Shown: positions 8,433 through 16,049, counted from the stretch's first letter. The stretch is DNA of 64,000 nt from JAWODU01 sp046483125 (GCA_046483125.1 JAWODU010000085.1:3879-67878); one strand, 5' to 3'. Program-made: numbers and translations. The notes: generated by a model from the sequence alone, not told the origin.

Positions 8433-8565
8433 GCACGGAGGACGGATGACGGACGACAGAGGACGGAGGGAGAGATTAAGATTGCGATTAAGATTATGAA
8501 TAAGATGTGGGGAGATAAAGATAAAGATAAAGATTGGGATTAAGATGGGGAGAGGGGAGGGACAC
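8433..8565. repeat. GGACGGATGACGG / GATTAAGATTGGG word array after rodA
   Basis: The array starts immediately after the rodA stop with GACGGATGACGGACGACAGA-like words, continues with GAGAGATTAAGATTGCGATTAAG, then three GATAAA units and GATTGGGATTAAGATGGGG. Module order matches 4604-4700 and 12105-12240. I see no gene here. Confidence 0.75.
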
Positions 8566-8570
8566 TTAGT

Positions 8571-8727
8571 CCATAGACTTAGTCGCAACACTTGGTCCTT
8601 TACGCTTACTCGACCCGCTTTGCCCGTAGTTGTTGAGAAGGAATCGGTCAAGTTTGGCGGTTAAGTGTAACCGTCCGCCGCGGCCGCGGCGGAAAGGGTG
8701 GCGACTAAGCGAGTCGATTAAGAGTGA
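8571..8727. repeat. Family A repeat, copy 2 (TCCGCCGCGG core)
   Basis: TTAG/TTAAG words in the flanks (GACTTAGTCG near 8577, CGACTAAGCGAGTCG near 8702) surround an extended perfect 20-base palindrome at 8674-8693, which is the family core with an extra CGGCCG in the centre, followed by AAAGGGTGGCG. Copies lie at 1064-1331, 19734-20018 and 27943-28234. Confidence 0.7.
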
Positions 8728-8960
8728 TAGATTAAGATTAAGATTGGGATTAAGATGGGGAGGAGAGAAGATGTTTAGACAGGATCAACAGGATGCTTGG
8801 GGCTCTGCTCCCCTTGCATCGCGTCCGGCGGCACTACAGTACCTCCGATACGCCGCCAGCGATGCGGGCTGTTGCGTCACGCATTTCGCTTCCGCAGGAG
8901 ACTCTCCGCATTTGGCCTTGCGGGACTGGCCCGCCGCACCTATACTGCGTGCTCAGGAAG
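8728..8960. repeat. Truncated family B mosaic (copy 3) ending at a gene start
   Basis: It begins with GATTAAGATTAAGATTGGG words, then GAGAAGATG and GACAGGATCAACAGGAT at about 8776-8791, then the B element from TTGCATCGCG (8815) through CGATGCGGGCTGTTGCGTCACGC to a diverged inner part. The distal half of the element is absent. The ATG of the next gene comes 8 bases after the end, so the repeat forms that gene's upstream region. Confidence 0.65.
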
Positions 8961-8967
8961 GCGAACT

Positions 8968-9414
8968 ATGGCCAAGCACGTATTCGACATCGGCGCTGAC
9001 GGAATCGACAGCGAAAAAATCATTCGCGAAATTCGCGCCGCGGTAACGGAAAAAATGCGTTCCGGGACTTATTCCGACAGCGTCCGCGAGACAATCGCCA
9101 AACGTACAAACCTTGACGAACTCAAGAACGAGGAAAACTTTCTCCTGCATTATCTCGATTGTCTCCGCGAAGCGGTCTTTGTCGATATTAACGACTTTCA
9201 GATCCACGAACGCCGCTCCAGATTCCCCGGTCTTTTCGTTCTACTCAAGCGTGTCATCTGGAAACTGCTCAAATTCTACACTTACCGCCTCTGGTCTCAA
9301 CAGAACCAGACCAACGGATTACTACTGTCCGCCATTGAAGGAGTGGAAAGCCGTTATCGGACCAGGATCGAGGAACTGGAAGAGCGCATTCGGGAACTTG
9401 AATCGCGGAAGTGA
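8968..9414 (+). CDS. Small helical protein resembling N-terminal regions of sugar methyl/glycosyltransferases
   Basis: A 148-residue protein. I chose the ATG at 8968 because GGAAGG precedes it and upstream codons belong to a repeat. The N-terminus (DGIDSEKIIREIRAAVTEK) and the middle (FPGLFVLLKRVIWKLLKFYTY, about 87-107, then WSQQNQTNGLLL) resemble the helical segment often found ahead of the catalytic domain of methyltransferases and glycosyltransferases in surface-polysaccharide clusters. Here the catalytic part is absent and the protein ends in a short coiled coil (RIEELEERIRELESRK). It could be a membrane-peripheral adaptor or a remnant. Function is unknown. Confidence 0.6.
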   Translation: MAKHVFDIGADGIDSEKIIREIRAAVTEKMRSGTYSDSVRETIAKRTNLDELKNEENFLLHYLDCLREAVFVDINDFQIHERRSRFPGLFVLLKRVIWKLLKFYTYRLWSQQNQTNGLLLSAIEGVESRYRTRIEELEERIRELESRK

Positions 9415-9460
9415 CGCTCCTGCCGGGCATGTTTACTGTAAGATCGGGCAAGAGTCTTTC

Positions 9461-9532
9461 AGGAAGGTCGAGAAGGACGGAAAGAGGTTCTTATATCTGC
9501 CGAAAAATCTTTCCGAACTTCCCGATCTTCCT
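9461..9532. terminator. Long imperfect hairpin between convergent genes
   Basis: Arms of about 27 bases (AGGAAGGTCGAGAAGGACGG at the left, its near-complement ending TCCTT at the right) surround a short AT-rich loop around 9490-9505. It lies between the stops of two convergent genes and could serve as a two-way terminator, although no long T-run follows. It could also be another dispersed repeat. Confidence 0.4.
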
Positions 9533-9548
9533 GTGAAATCTCCCGTAT

Positions 9549-9992
9549 CTACTTGCTTTCTTCGGCCCTTGCAAGAGCGTTGATCTTTTCCAGGGCGCGG
9601 GATATCTCGCTTATTGACGCGCGGATGCGATTCACCTGTTGCAGGACTTCACTGAACCTGTGTTCACCGCCGGAATGAGATTTCTCAAGTTCGCCGCGTC
9701 TTTCATTTAATTCTTCCAGCTCGCTCTGAAGCTGTTTTGCCTTGAGTTCCGAAGCGGCCAGAGAACGACGCAGATTCAGAATCCGGATTTCTTTTTCCTC
9801 TTCAGTGCTGTCTATATCGGTAAGTTCCATTCCCTCGGGTATGGGCACCTGAACGTGCCTGCCGCAGTCCGTACACGGTATGGTTAGACCCGCGCCGCGA
9901 TAATCTATGGCGAGACTTTTACCGCAATGCGGGCAGTCAAACACGATGTCCGTGTCTTTAATCTCCGAGGAATCGTCCAAGGGTTCTTCCAT
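9549..9992 (-). CDS. Zinc-ribbon plus coiled-coil protein of unknown function
   Basis: A 147-residue cytoplasmic protein. Residues 18-48 form a zinc ribbon (FDCPHCGKSL ... IPCTDCGRHVQVPIP), and the rest is a long charged coiled coil (about 62-140, rich in E, L, R, K). The ribbon is of the kind that heads many planctomycete/verrucomicrobial proteins. The gene begins 11 bases after the stop of rpmB on the same strand, so they are probably cotranscribed. No membrane segment or signal peptide is visible. I do not recognise a specific family. Confidence 0.65.
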   Translation of the reverse strand: MEEPLDDSSEIKDTDIVFDCPHCGKSLAIDYRGAGLTIPCTDCGRHVQVPIPEGMELTDIDSTEEEKEIRILNLRRSLAASELKAKQLQSELEELNERRGELEKSHSGGEHRFSEVLQQVNRIRASISEISRALEKINALARAEESK

Positions 9993-10003
9993 GACATTAG
10001 GGG

Positions 10004-10231
10004 TTACGCCTTAGTAACCTTGCCCTGCCGAATACAGGAAGCGCAAACCAGCCGTCGAACAACCCGCCCGTTTTCGACAACGCGTATCTTCTGAAGGTTA
10101 GGCTGAAACTTACGCTTGTTAACGGCCGTTGTATGCAGGCCGATACCGCCCTTTTTCTTGGCCATACCGCGGCGGATGATCCTGTTGCCCGTAGCGGACC
10201 CTTTGCCGCAAATACTGCAGATTCTTGACAT
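10004..10231 (-). CDS. rpmB: 50S ribosomal protein L28
   Basis: A 75-residue ribosomal protein L28 of the zinc-binding (C+) type: C5-x2-C8 near the N-terminus and C63-x2-C66 near the C-terminus. The stretch GIGLHTTAVNKRKFQPNLQKIR (about 29-50) is diagnostic. It binds 23S rRNA in the large subunit. A strong ribosome site (GGAGGTG) precedes the ATG. Two candidate sigma-70 promoters lie upstream on the same strand (10275-10303 and 10477-10505). The short zinc-ribbon gene follows directly. Confidence 0.96.
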   Translation of the reverse strand: MSRICSICGKGSATGNRIIRRGMAKKKGGIGLHTTAVNKRKFQPNLQKIRVVENGRVVRRLVCASCIRQGKVTKA

Positions 10232-10274
10232 TTCTTACACCTCCAACCCTTTCTGCCAACGCCCTCAACTCTCA

Positions 10275-10303
10275 AGCATAGTAAACCCGGCTCCTGCAAA
10301 CAA
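10275..10303 (-). promoter_or_regulatory. Candidate sigma-70 promoter for rpmB
   Basis: On the minus strand, TTGTTT (10298-10303) is separated by 17 bases from TATGCT (10275-10280), about 45 bases ahead of the rpmB ATG. A TCCTGC/GCAGGA stem overlaps the -35 side. Confidence 0.4.
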
Positions 10304-10476
10304 GCAGGAAAACCCGGAAACGGCAATTGTAATTACGGCCTGCGCCCCCTGCCGCCTCGCGCGGCAGGACTCATCGGCCATTATGCGAATTGCCGCCTCA
10401 GAAAAGAGAAGGTTTCTCAATCCCGATTCTTGCTTATGCGAGACGCAAGCCCCGCTGAAACCCCTTTGGAGCCCGC

Positions 10477-10505
10477 TTCTTATGACAATGTCGGGTGAAT
10501 GTCAA
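10477..10505 (-). promoter_or_regulatory. Candidate distal promoter toward rpmB
   Basis: TTGACA (10500-10505, minus strand) lies 17 bases from TAAGAA (10477-10482). The -35 is perfect, the -10 is weak. It would give a leader of about 240 bases. The rest of the 10232-10728 gap shows no gene on either strand. Confidence 0.35.
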
Positions 10506-10728
10506 CATTTTGCAAATTCCTTTTCACCGCCCGCCGCATCGGTGCCGGTTCTCGTTTCTGGCACATCTATTGCTCAAATTACAGACAGCCCGCAGTCGGC
10601 CCGGTACGAGAGGATGACAGTGGTTCGGCAGAGCCTACGAGGCTATTGTTGTGCAAACATCCAAAGAAACCAGGCTGACTGCAGGGCTTCTTTTTATCCG
10701 GGTTTTTGCAGCACCTGCTTTTTGCCAA

Positions 10729-10757
10729 TTGCAATCCGGTTCCCGACAACCTAGTAT
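10729..10757 (+). promoter_or_regulatory. Candidate promoter, leaderless, for the ankyrin/MORN gene
   Basis: TTGCAA (10729-10734), a 17-base spacer and TAGTAT (10752-10757) end ten bases before the chosen ATG at 10768. No ribosome site is present, which fits a leaderless or near-leaderless mRNA. Confidence 0.45.
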
Positions 10758-10767
10758 ACGGGCCGGT

Positions 10768-11913
10768 ATGAGAAACCGAGCGTTCACTATCTGTGCCGTT
10801 ATTCTGCTTGCCGCCGGGCAGGTAGAAGCCGAAACCCGCCCCATTACTGAAATCCATACGGCCGTAAAGGAAAGAAGTATCGCTCAGCTCTCGTTACTGC
10901 TCGCCGAGGCCACAATCAGGGAAGCAAACACCCCCAGCAAGGGCGGCTCCACGCCTCTCCACTGGGCCGCGGTTTACAACTTTCCTCAAGCGGTTCCCAT
11001 GCTCGTCGACAAAGGCGCTGAGGTCAACGTCAGGGCGGATAACGGTTCCACGCCTCTCCACTGGGCCGCGAAAAAGAACAACATGGAAGTTCTGAAAACA
11101 CTTTTACGCCACGGCGCCAGGGTGGACGCCAGGTCCAATGTCGGGTACACGCCTCTGCACTGGGCGGCCATAGGTCAAGCCCCTGACACTGCGGCCGAAC
11201 TCGTGGCAAAGGGAGCTGATGTCAATGCGGAGGGCAGAAGCGGCATCACGCCGCTTCACTGGGCCGTTCGTAATGACACTCACACCATAATAGAACTACT
11301 GGTAAAAAACGACGCCGACCTTTACTCCGAAGCTCAGGACGGATCGACTCCGCTTTCCTGGGTCCGCAGTAAAGAAACCAGAGAATTACTGGAAAAGCTG
11401 ATACAGGAAAAGATCCGCAGGGACGACGAAAAACCGGTACAGGTTGTCGAGCCGTTATCTCCTTCGAAGGGTGTTATCGATTTTCGCGATGGAGCGGTTT
11501 ATTCTGGAGAAATACGTAACGGGGAAATGCATGGTGAGGGAACTCTTTCCTTTCCGAACGGGGAGAAATACACGGGGACATGGGTCAAAGGTAAAAAACA
11601 CGGTAAGGGCATTTATACATTTCCCGGCGGAGAACGGTACCAGGGCGGCTGGAAAAGGGGACGGATTCATGGTCGCGGTGTATATACTTTTTCCAATGGA
11701 GATCAAATCAAGGGCCGCTGGGAAGACGGCATTCTGGCCGAAGGCACGGGAACATACCGTTTCGCCGACGGCGCGTCGTACAACGGGGAATGGGAAAACG
11801 ACAAAATGTGGGGAACCGGTACCTATACCACCGACAAAGACAAAGCCTTTGAAGGCTACTGGGTCGCCAACAGGTATGCCGGAACAAAACCGCCCCCCTC
11901 CGAATCCGAATGA
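10768..11913 (+). CDS. Exported ankyrin-repeat and MORN-repeat fusion protein
   Basis: I start at ATG 10768, giving 381 residues with a clear signal peptide (MRNRAFTICAVILLAAGQVEA). Upstream in-frame ATG at 10651 would bury that signal. Residues about 28-210 hold five or six ankyrin repeats with the hallmark GSTPLHWAA / GYTPLHWAA / GITPLHWAV. Residues about 240-370 hold five or six MORN repeats (YSGEIRNGEMHGEGTLSFPNG, YTGTWVKGKKHGKGIYTFPGG and so on). Both are protein- or lipid-contact repeats with no catalysis. The signal implies a periplasmic or surface role. The combination is unusual in bacteria. The gene stands alone with its own promoter. Confidence 0.85.
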   Translation: MRNRAFTICAVILLAAGQVEAETRPITEIHTAVKERSIAQLSLLLAEATIREANTPSKGGSTPLHWAAVYNFPQAVPMLVDKGAEVNVRADNGSTPLHWAAKKNNMEVLKTLLRHGARVDARSNVGYTPLHWAAIGQAPDTAAELVAKGADVNAEGRSGITPLHWAVRNDTHTIIELLVKNDADLYSEAQDGSTPLSWVRSKETRELLEKLIQEKIRRDDEKPVQVVEPLSPSKGVIDFRDGAVYSGEIRNGEMHGEGTLSFPNGEKYTGTWVKGKKHGKGIYTFPGGERYQGGWKRGRIHGRGVYTFSNGDQIKGRWEDGILAEGTGTYRFADGASYNGEWENDKMWGTGTYTTDKDKAFEGYWVANRYAGTKPPPSESE

Positions 11914-11922
11914 CCCGCCGCC

Positions 11923-12100
11923 CGCGATGCGGGCTGGGAGCAACCACGGATTTCAGGCATGTTCGCCGATCGGGGGATCGGCTCCTACAAAAGCCCTGCG
12001 GGTGAGACACCCGCTACTACAACGCCCGGAAGGTGTAATAACTCGTGTCCTCACGCGTGCATGTAGGAGGCGAACCATGTTCGCCGAAGGTCGGAACTGA
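11923..12100. repeat. REP-like hairpins (GTAGGAG...GGCGAACATG type)
   Basis: Immediately after the gene stop lies CGCCCGCGATGCGGGCTG, a short piece of family B. Then come the hairpin CCGATCGGGGGATCGG (near 11968) with GGCTCCTAC, and near 12062 GTAGGAGGCGAACCATGTTCGCC, which forms a perfect 7-bp hairpin. These match the widespread REP style seen in many proteobacterial genomes. Confidence 0.6.
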
Positions 12101-12104
12101 GGGC

Positions 12105-12240
12105 AGATAACGGATGACGGACGACAGAAGACAGACTACGGACTACGGACTACGGACTACTAAGGGAGAGATTATGATTAAGATGTGGGGAGATAAAGAT
12201 AAAGATTAAGATTGGGATTAAGATGTGAGGCGAGAAGGCT
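12105..12240. repeat. GATGACGGACGACAGA / GACTACG / GATTAAG word array
   Basis: GATAACGGATGACGGACGAC-like words are followed by four copies of GACTACG(GACTAC), then GAGAGATTATGATTAAG, two GATAAA units and GATTAAGATTGGGATTAAG. It is the third copy of the two-module array and runs straight into the B element. Confidence 0.7.
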
Positions 12241-12600
12241 TTTAGACAGGATCTACAGGATCCTAAGAGCACTGCCCACACTGTCTCTACTGCTTTGCTC
12301 TTCTTGCATCGCGGATAAGCGGCGCTACAAAACCTCCAGTACGCCGCCCGCGATGCGGCAAACCGCGTGATGAATTCCGCTTCCGTAGGATTCGCAAATC
12401 GGATCGCAAGCTTGCCGCTTCTACAAGGCCCCGCGGGCTGAGCTGTATTCGTATACGCGAAGCCCGCGGAAACGAAGCAGAAGCGGTGAGATCGCGGTTC
12501 GATTTGCGAACGAAATGCGTGACGCAGGGTGGAGGGCAAGAACAGAGCCCAAAGACGCCGAACCCCTCCCCCACACGCCGGCCTGCGTGGCGCGGGGGGA
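12241..12600. repeat. Nested-palindrome mosaic element (family B, copy 2, inverted)
   Basis: This is the inverted counterpart of 1996-2345, beginning with GACAGGATCTACAGGATCC. Nested arms: 12391-12401 with 12500-12510 (perfect, 11 bp), 12415-12424 with 12477-12486 (9 of 10) and 12431-12439 with 12461-12469 (perfect, 9 bp, CCGCGGGCT/AGCCCGCGG). The last stem differs in sequence from its counterpart in copy 1 yet is fully paired in both. No gene is present. Confidence 0.8.
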
Positions 12601-12613
12601 GGACACACTCCCC

Positions 12614-12642
12614 TTGACACGAACCTCATTCTCCCACACATT
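12614..12642 (+). promoter_or_regulatory. Candidate promoter for leuS
   Basis: A perfect TTGACA (12614-12619), a 17-base spacer and a weak -10 CACATT (12637-12642) end 11 bases before the leuS ATG. No ribosome site is visible. Confidence 0.4.
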
Positions 12643-12653
12643 TCTCTGCATCC

Positions 12654-15161
12654 ATGAAAGACGAGTACCCATACGCCGAAATCGAAAAAAAATGGCAGGA
12701 TTACTGGCGCGAGCAGGGCACTTTCAAAACCGACATCTCGCAATTTCAGAACAAGTACTACTGCCTCACCATGTTCCCCTACCCCTCGGGGACCATGCAC
12801 GTCGGCCACGGACGTAACTACATCATCGCCGACGCGCTTGCCCGCTACAAGAAGATGAAGGGGCTGAACGTCCTTGCGCCGATGGGCTGGGACTCGTTCG
12901 GGCTTCCAGCGGAAAACGCAGCCAAGGACAAGGGAGTGCATCCCCGGGAATCCACAAAGGCCAATATCGCCCGGATGAAGCAACAGCTTAACGAATGGGG
13001 TGTCGGCTACGACTGGGATCGCGAAATATCAACGTCGCATCCGGAATACTACAAATGGACACAGTGGATATTCCTCAAACTGTACGAGCGGGGTCTGGCT
13101 TACCAGAAAACCGCGCCCGTGAACTGGTGCGATTTCTGCACAACCCTGGCAAACGAAGAGGTTCTGCCTGACGGCACCTGCGAACGCTGCGGCAGGGGAG
13201 TGCGGAAACGCGACCTGAAGCAGTGGTTTTTTAAAATCACCGAATACGCTCAGCGCCTGCTGGACGATCTGGACCTCCTGGACCGATGGCCGGAAAAGGT
13301 GCGCCACATGCAGACCAACTGGATAGGCCGGTCTGAAGGATGCAGGGTCGATTTCAGGATCACTGAAACCGGCGATTCCTGCCCGATTTTCACAACCCGT
13401 CCCGACACCATCTACGGTGTGACTTTCATGGCTATAGCTCCGGAGCACCCTCTCGTCGCCGGACTCATGGCCGGACATGAACGTGAAAAAGAAGTTATGG
13501 AATTCGTAAACCGCCAGCTCGTGATTTCTTCAGCCGTGCGGTCCGACGAAGCCACGGAGAAGGAAGGCGTGTTCACGGGTTATCACGTTACTAATCCTTA
13601 CAACGGTGAAACCTCCGAGCTCTGGGTAACGAACTATGTCCTTATGGAATACGGAACCGGCATTGTTATGGCGGTTCCCGCCCATGATCAGCGGGATTTT
13701 GAATTCGCGAAAAAATATTCCCTGCCGGTCAAAGTCGTGATCCAGAACCCGGACCGGAATCCGGACGTTTCGGCAATGACCGAAGCTTACGCGGACGACG
13801 GCATTCTGGTTGAATCGGGTCCTTTCACGGATCTCAACAACCGCGAAGCAGTAAGGAAGATGACGGAATATGCCTCTGAAAAGGGATTCGGCGGATTTGA
13901 AGTCACTTACCGGATCCGTGACTGGCTTATCAGCCGCCAGAGATACTGGGGCGCCCCGATCCCCGTGGTGCATTGCAAAAAGTGCGGCACGGTCCCGGTT
14001 CCGGAAAAAGATCTGCCAGTACTGCTTCCGGAAGACGTTGATTTCACCGTGACAAAGGGCAATCCCCTGGCCTGTCGCGAAAATTTCGTGAACACCGCCT
14101 GCCCCGAATGCGGGGGGGCGGCCAGGCGTGAGACCGACACCATAGCGCAATGGCTTTGTTCATGCTGGTATTTCATGCGTTACGTCAATCCCAGGCTTAA
14201 GGACCGGCCTTTCAATAAAGAAGACGTGGACCGCTGGCTCCCCGTGGACCAGTACATCGGAGGAGTCGAGCACGCCGTCCTGCACCTCCTGTACTCCCGC
14301 TTCATAGTCAAGGTCCTTTACGACGCGGGATACTGCTCTTTCAGCGAACCCTTCGCCGCCCTGTTCACCCAGGGGATGATCTGCAAAAAAAATGACAAAG
14401 ACGGCAAGCTGTACAAAATGTCCAAATCCAAAGGCAACGTGGTCAGCCCCGATGAACTCGTGAAGAATTACGGGGCCGATACCCTGCGGCTGTACACGCT
14501 GTTTATAGGGCCGCCGGAAAAAGACGCGGAATGGAACGATCAGGCTATAGAAGGCGCGTCGCGTTTCCTACGCCGCGTCTGGCGCCGGGTCCGGCAGAAT
14601 GTCGAAAGTATCCGCGCCGCAAAAGGCGGGGAAAGCCGTCTTCAGGACATGCGGGAACCGGAACGCGAACTGTATCGTAAAATCAACGAAACGGTAGAAC
14701 GGGTAACCAGAGATATGGAAGGCGCGTTCCACTTCAATTCGGCCATAGCCCGCGTGATGGAACTCGCTAATGCCGTGGACGATTCCGGTATTGACCCAAA
14801 AGGGGAAGGACAGGCCGCGGCGGTATATCGCAAAGCCGTCGAAACGCTGTTGCTCCTTCTTTCACCCTTCACTCCACACCTTGCCGAGGAGCTTTGGGAA
14901 CAGATCGGGTTCCAGCCTGCTATTCTCGATGCCCGGTGGCCCTCGGTCGACACCGACGGCCTCCGGAGCGAAGAGGTTGAGATTGTTCTCCAGGTAAACG
15001 GCAAAGTCCGGGGCAGGATCACGGTTCCGGCCGGGTCCGACCGCAAGGTCCTGCAGGAAAAGGCCCTGAATAACGAAGGGGTAAGCAGGCATCTTCAGGG
15101 CAAAACGGTACGCAAGGTGGTAGTGGTACCCGATAAAATCGTCAACATCGCGGCAAGCTGA
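12654..15161 (+). CDS. leuS: Leucyl-tRNA synthetase
   Basis: A class Ia synthetase of 835 residues, the normal length for the bacterial form. The HIGH-type motif HVGHG is at 49-53 (within YPSGTMHVGHGRNY) and KMSKS at 588-592. Between them lie the CP1 editing domain (TTRPDTIYGVTFMAIAPEHPL) and a zinc site (CDFC...CERCG). The C-terminal half has the anticodon-binding helices and a short LeuRS C-terminal domain. It charges tRNA-Leu in the cytoplasm. The 5-prime side abuts a family B repeat; the 3-prime side is followed after 8 bases by a tiny membrane-peptide gene. Confidence 0.97.
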   Translation: MKDEYPYAEIEKKWQDYWREQGTFKTDISQFQNKYYCLTMFPYPSGTMHVGHGRNYIIADALARYKKMKGLNVLAPMGWDSFGLPAENAAKDKGVHPRESTKANIARMKQQLNEWGVGYDWDREISTSHPEYYKWTQWIFLKLYERGLAYQKTAPVNWCDFCTTLANEEVLPDGTCERCGRGVRKRDLKQWFFKITEYAQRLLDDLDLLDRWPEKVRHMQTNWIGRSEGCRVDFRITETGDSCPIFTTRPDTIYGVTFMAIAPEHPLVAGLMAGHEREKEVMEFVNRQLVISSAVRSDEATEKEGVFTGYHVTNPYNGETSELWVTNYVLMEYGTGIVMAVPAHDQRDFEFAKKYSLPVKVVIQNPDRNPDVSAMTEAYADDGILVESGPFTDLNNREAVRKMTEYASEKGFGGFEVTYRIRDWLISRQRYWGAPIPVVHCKKCGTVPVPEKDLPVLLPEDVDFTVTKGNPLACRENFVNTACPECGGAARRETDTIAQWLCSCWYFMRYVNPRLKDRPFNKEDVDRWLPVDQYIGGVEHAVLHLLYSRFIVKVLYDAGYCSFSEPFAALFTQGMICKKNDKDGKLYKMSKSKGNVVSPDELVKNYGADTLRLYTLFIGPPEKDAEWNDQAIEGASRFLRRVWRRVRQNVESIRAAKGGESRLQDMREPERELYRKINETVERVTRDMEGAFHFNSAIARVMELANAVDDSGIDPKGEGQAAAVYRKAVETLLLLLSPFTPHLAEELWEQIGFQPAILDARWPSVDTDGLRSEEVEIVLQVNGKVRGRITVPAGSDRKVLQEKALNNEGVSRHLQGKTVRKVVVVPDKIVNIAAS

Positions 15162-15169
15162 CCGCACTC

Positions 15170-15310
15170 ATGCGCGATATTCTGAAACAACTCGTCGCAT
15201 CCTGGTTCAAGCTCACCCCCGACGAGCAGAAAGCGGTATGCGTAATAGCGGCAATCTTCCTGCTCGGAGTCATCGTCCGCTTCTGGGACGTGGTATTCGT
15301 CAGAACGTGA
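15170..15310 (+). CDS. 46-residue single-span membrane protein
   Basis: ATG at 15170, 8 bases after the leuS stop, opens a 46-codon frame ending TGA 15308-15310. The peptide starts MRDILKQLVASWFKLTPDEQ, then has one hydrophobic span (AVCVIAAIFLLGVIVRFW, about 22-39). It resembles the N-terminal anchor of ComEA-like DNA-uptake proteins (LTPxEQ followed by a membrane helix) but lacks the helix-hairpin-helix domain. It overlaps the convergent barrel gene by 11 bases at its 3-prime end. Codon choice and spacing make it a plausible real gene coupled to leuS; function is unknown. Confidence 0.5.
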   Translation: MRDILKQLVASWFKLTPDEQKAVCVIAAIFLLGVIVRFWDVVFVRT

Positions 15311-15971
15311 CAGAAAAACCGAACGCAATGACAGGATAAAACTTGAACCACGAGAAATCGTCTTCCAGGTCCTGCGCTTCCTGGTCGAGATCGGCGTTAA
15401 GTTCCTCCTGCACCTGGGGATCGCTGGCGGTCGCCTCAATAGAGACTTTCGGAGGACCCTGATACAACGCGCCGAAATCAAGAGAAAAGTGTATGCGGCT
15501 GTTCCTGTCCGCGGCGTTTCCCACCCCTATACCCAGGTAAGGCGCAAAACTGTCAAAAGTCACGGCCCCGTCAACGCGCTCCACGGTATAAGCGGCGTCT
15601 CCGATATCAACCGTCGCGCCCGGCCTCGCCGTTAAAGTGATCTCATTGTCATTCACCATACCTCCCGCCGTAAAACGGAAACCACTGGCCCCGGGGTGCC
15701 AGTCAAGCAGCGCCGCGATCGTCTTGAGGTTAAGTTCCGCTTCAAGTTCCGCGACTTCTTCGCCTTCCTCTTCTTCGGTGTCTTCTATTTTGTAACTGAA
15801 AGTATTATAGCCCAACCGGCCGTTCACGGTCGGAAGGACCCCTACGGTCAGGTCGGCCCCGTACCCGAGTGTGCCTATCTTGGGGCTTATGCCTACGCCC
15901 GCGTGGACTGCCGGCGTCATGCCGGCCGCAATCAAAACGACAACCGTCAGCAAACCGGTTCCGCGCATCAT
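15300..15971 (-). CDS. Outer-membrane beta-barrel protein
   Basis: A 223-residue protein from the ATG at 15971, chosen because AAGGAGG precedes it and a clean signal peptide follows (MMRGTGLLTVVVLIAAGMTPAVHA). Alternating hydrophobic strands (GADLTVGVLPTVNGRLGYNTFSY, FRFTAGGMVNDNEITLTA, FAPYLGIGVGNA, IHFSLDFGALYQG) and a C-terminal aromatic residue (FGFSVTF) mark a small barrel of about eight to ten strands. Two acidic loops (TEEEEGEEVAELEAE; QEELNADLDQEAQDLEDD) stand out. Substrate or role is unknown. A candidate promoter lies at 16050-16077. Confidence 0.75.
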   Translation of the reverse strand: MMRGTGLLTVVVLIAAGMTPAVHAGVGISPKIGTLGYGADLTVGVLPTVNGRLGYNTFSYKIEDTEEEEGEEVAELEAELNLKTIAALLDWHPGASGFRFTAGGMVNDNEITLTARPGATVDIGDAAYTVERVDGAVTFDSFAPYLGIGVGNAADRNSRIHFSLDFGALYQGPPKVSIEATASDPQVQEELNADLDQEAQDLEDDFSWFKFYPVIAFGFSVTF

Positions 15972-16049
15972 GATTTCGCCTCCTTGTTTGAGTATTTGCC
16001 TTGAATCCCGCCGAGAATTTTTTCTTTCCTTTGAAATACCGCTGAGTTT

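Noticed and set aside
10651..10767. Upstream start for the ankyrin/MORN protein
   Set aside because: It would place 39 residues before a clear signal peptide and would start upstream of the candidate promoter.
12421..12672. Short open frames inside the family B repeats, also at 1985-2188
   Set aside because: They follow the palindromic sequence, lack ribosome sites and change between copies of the repeat.
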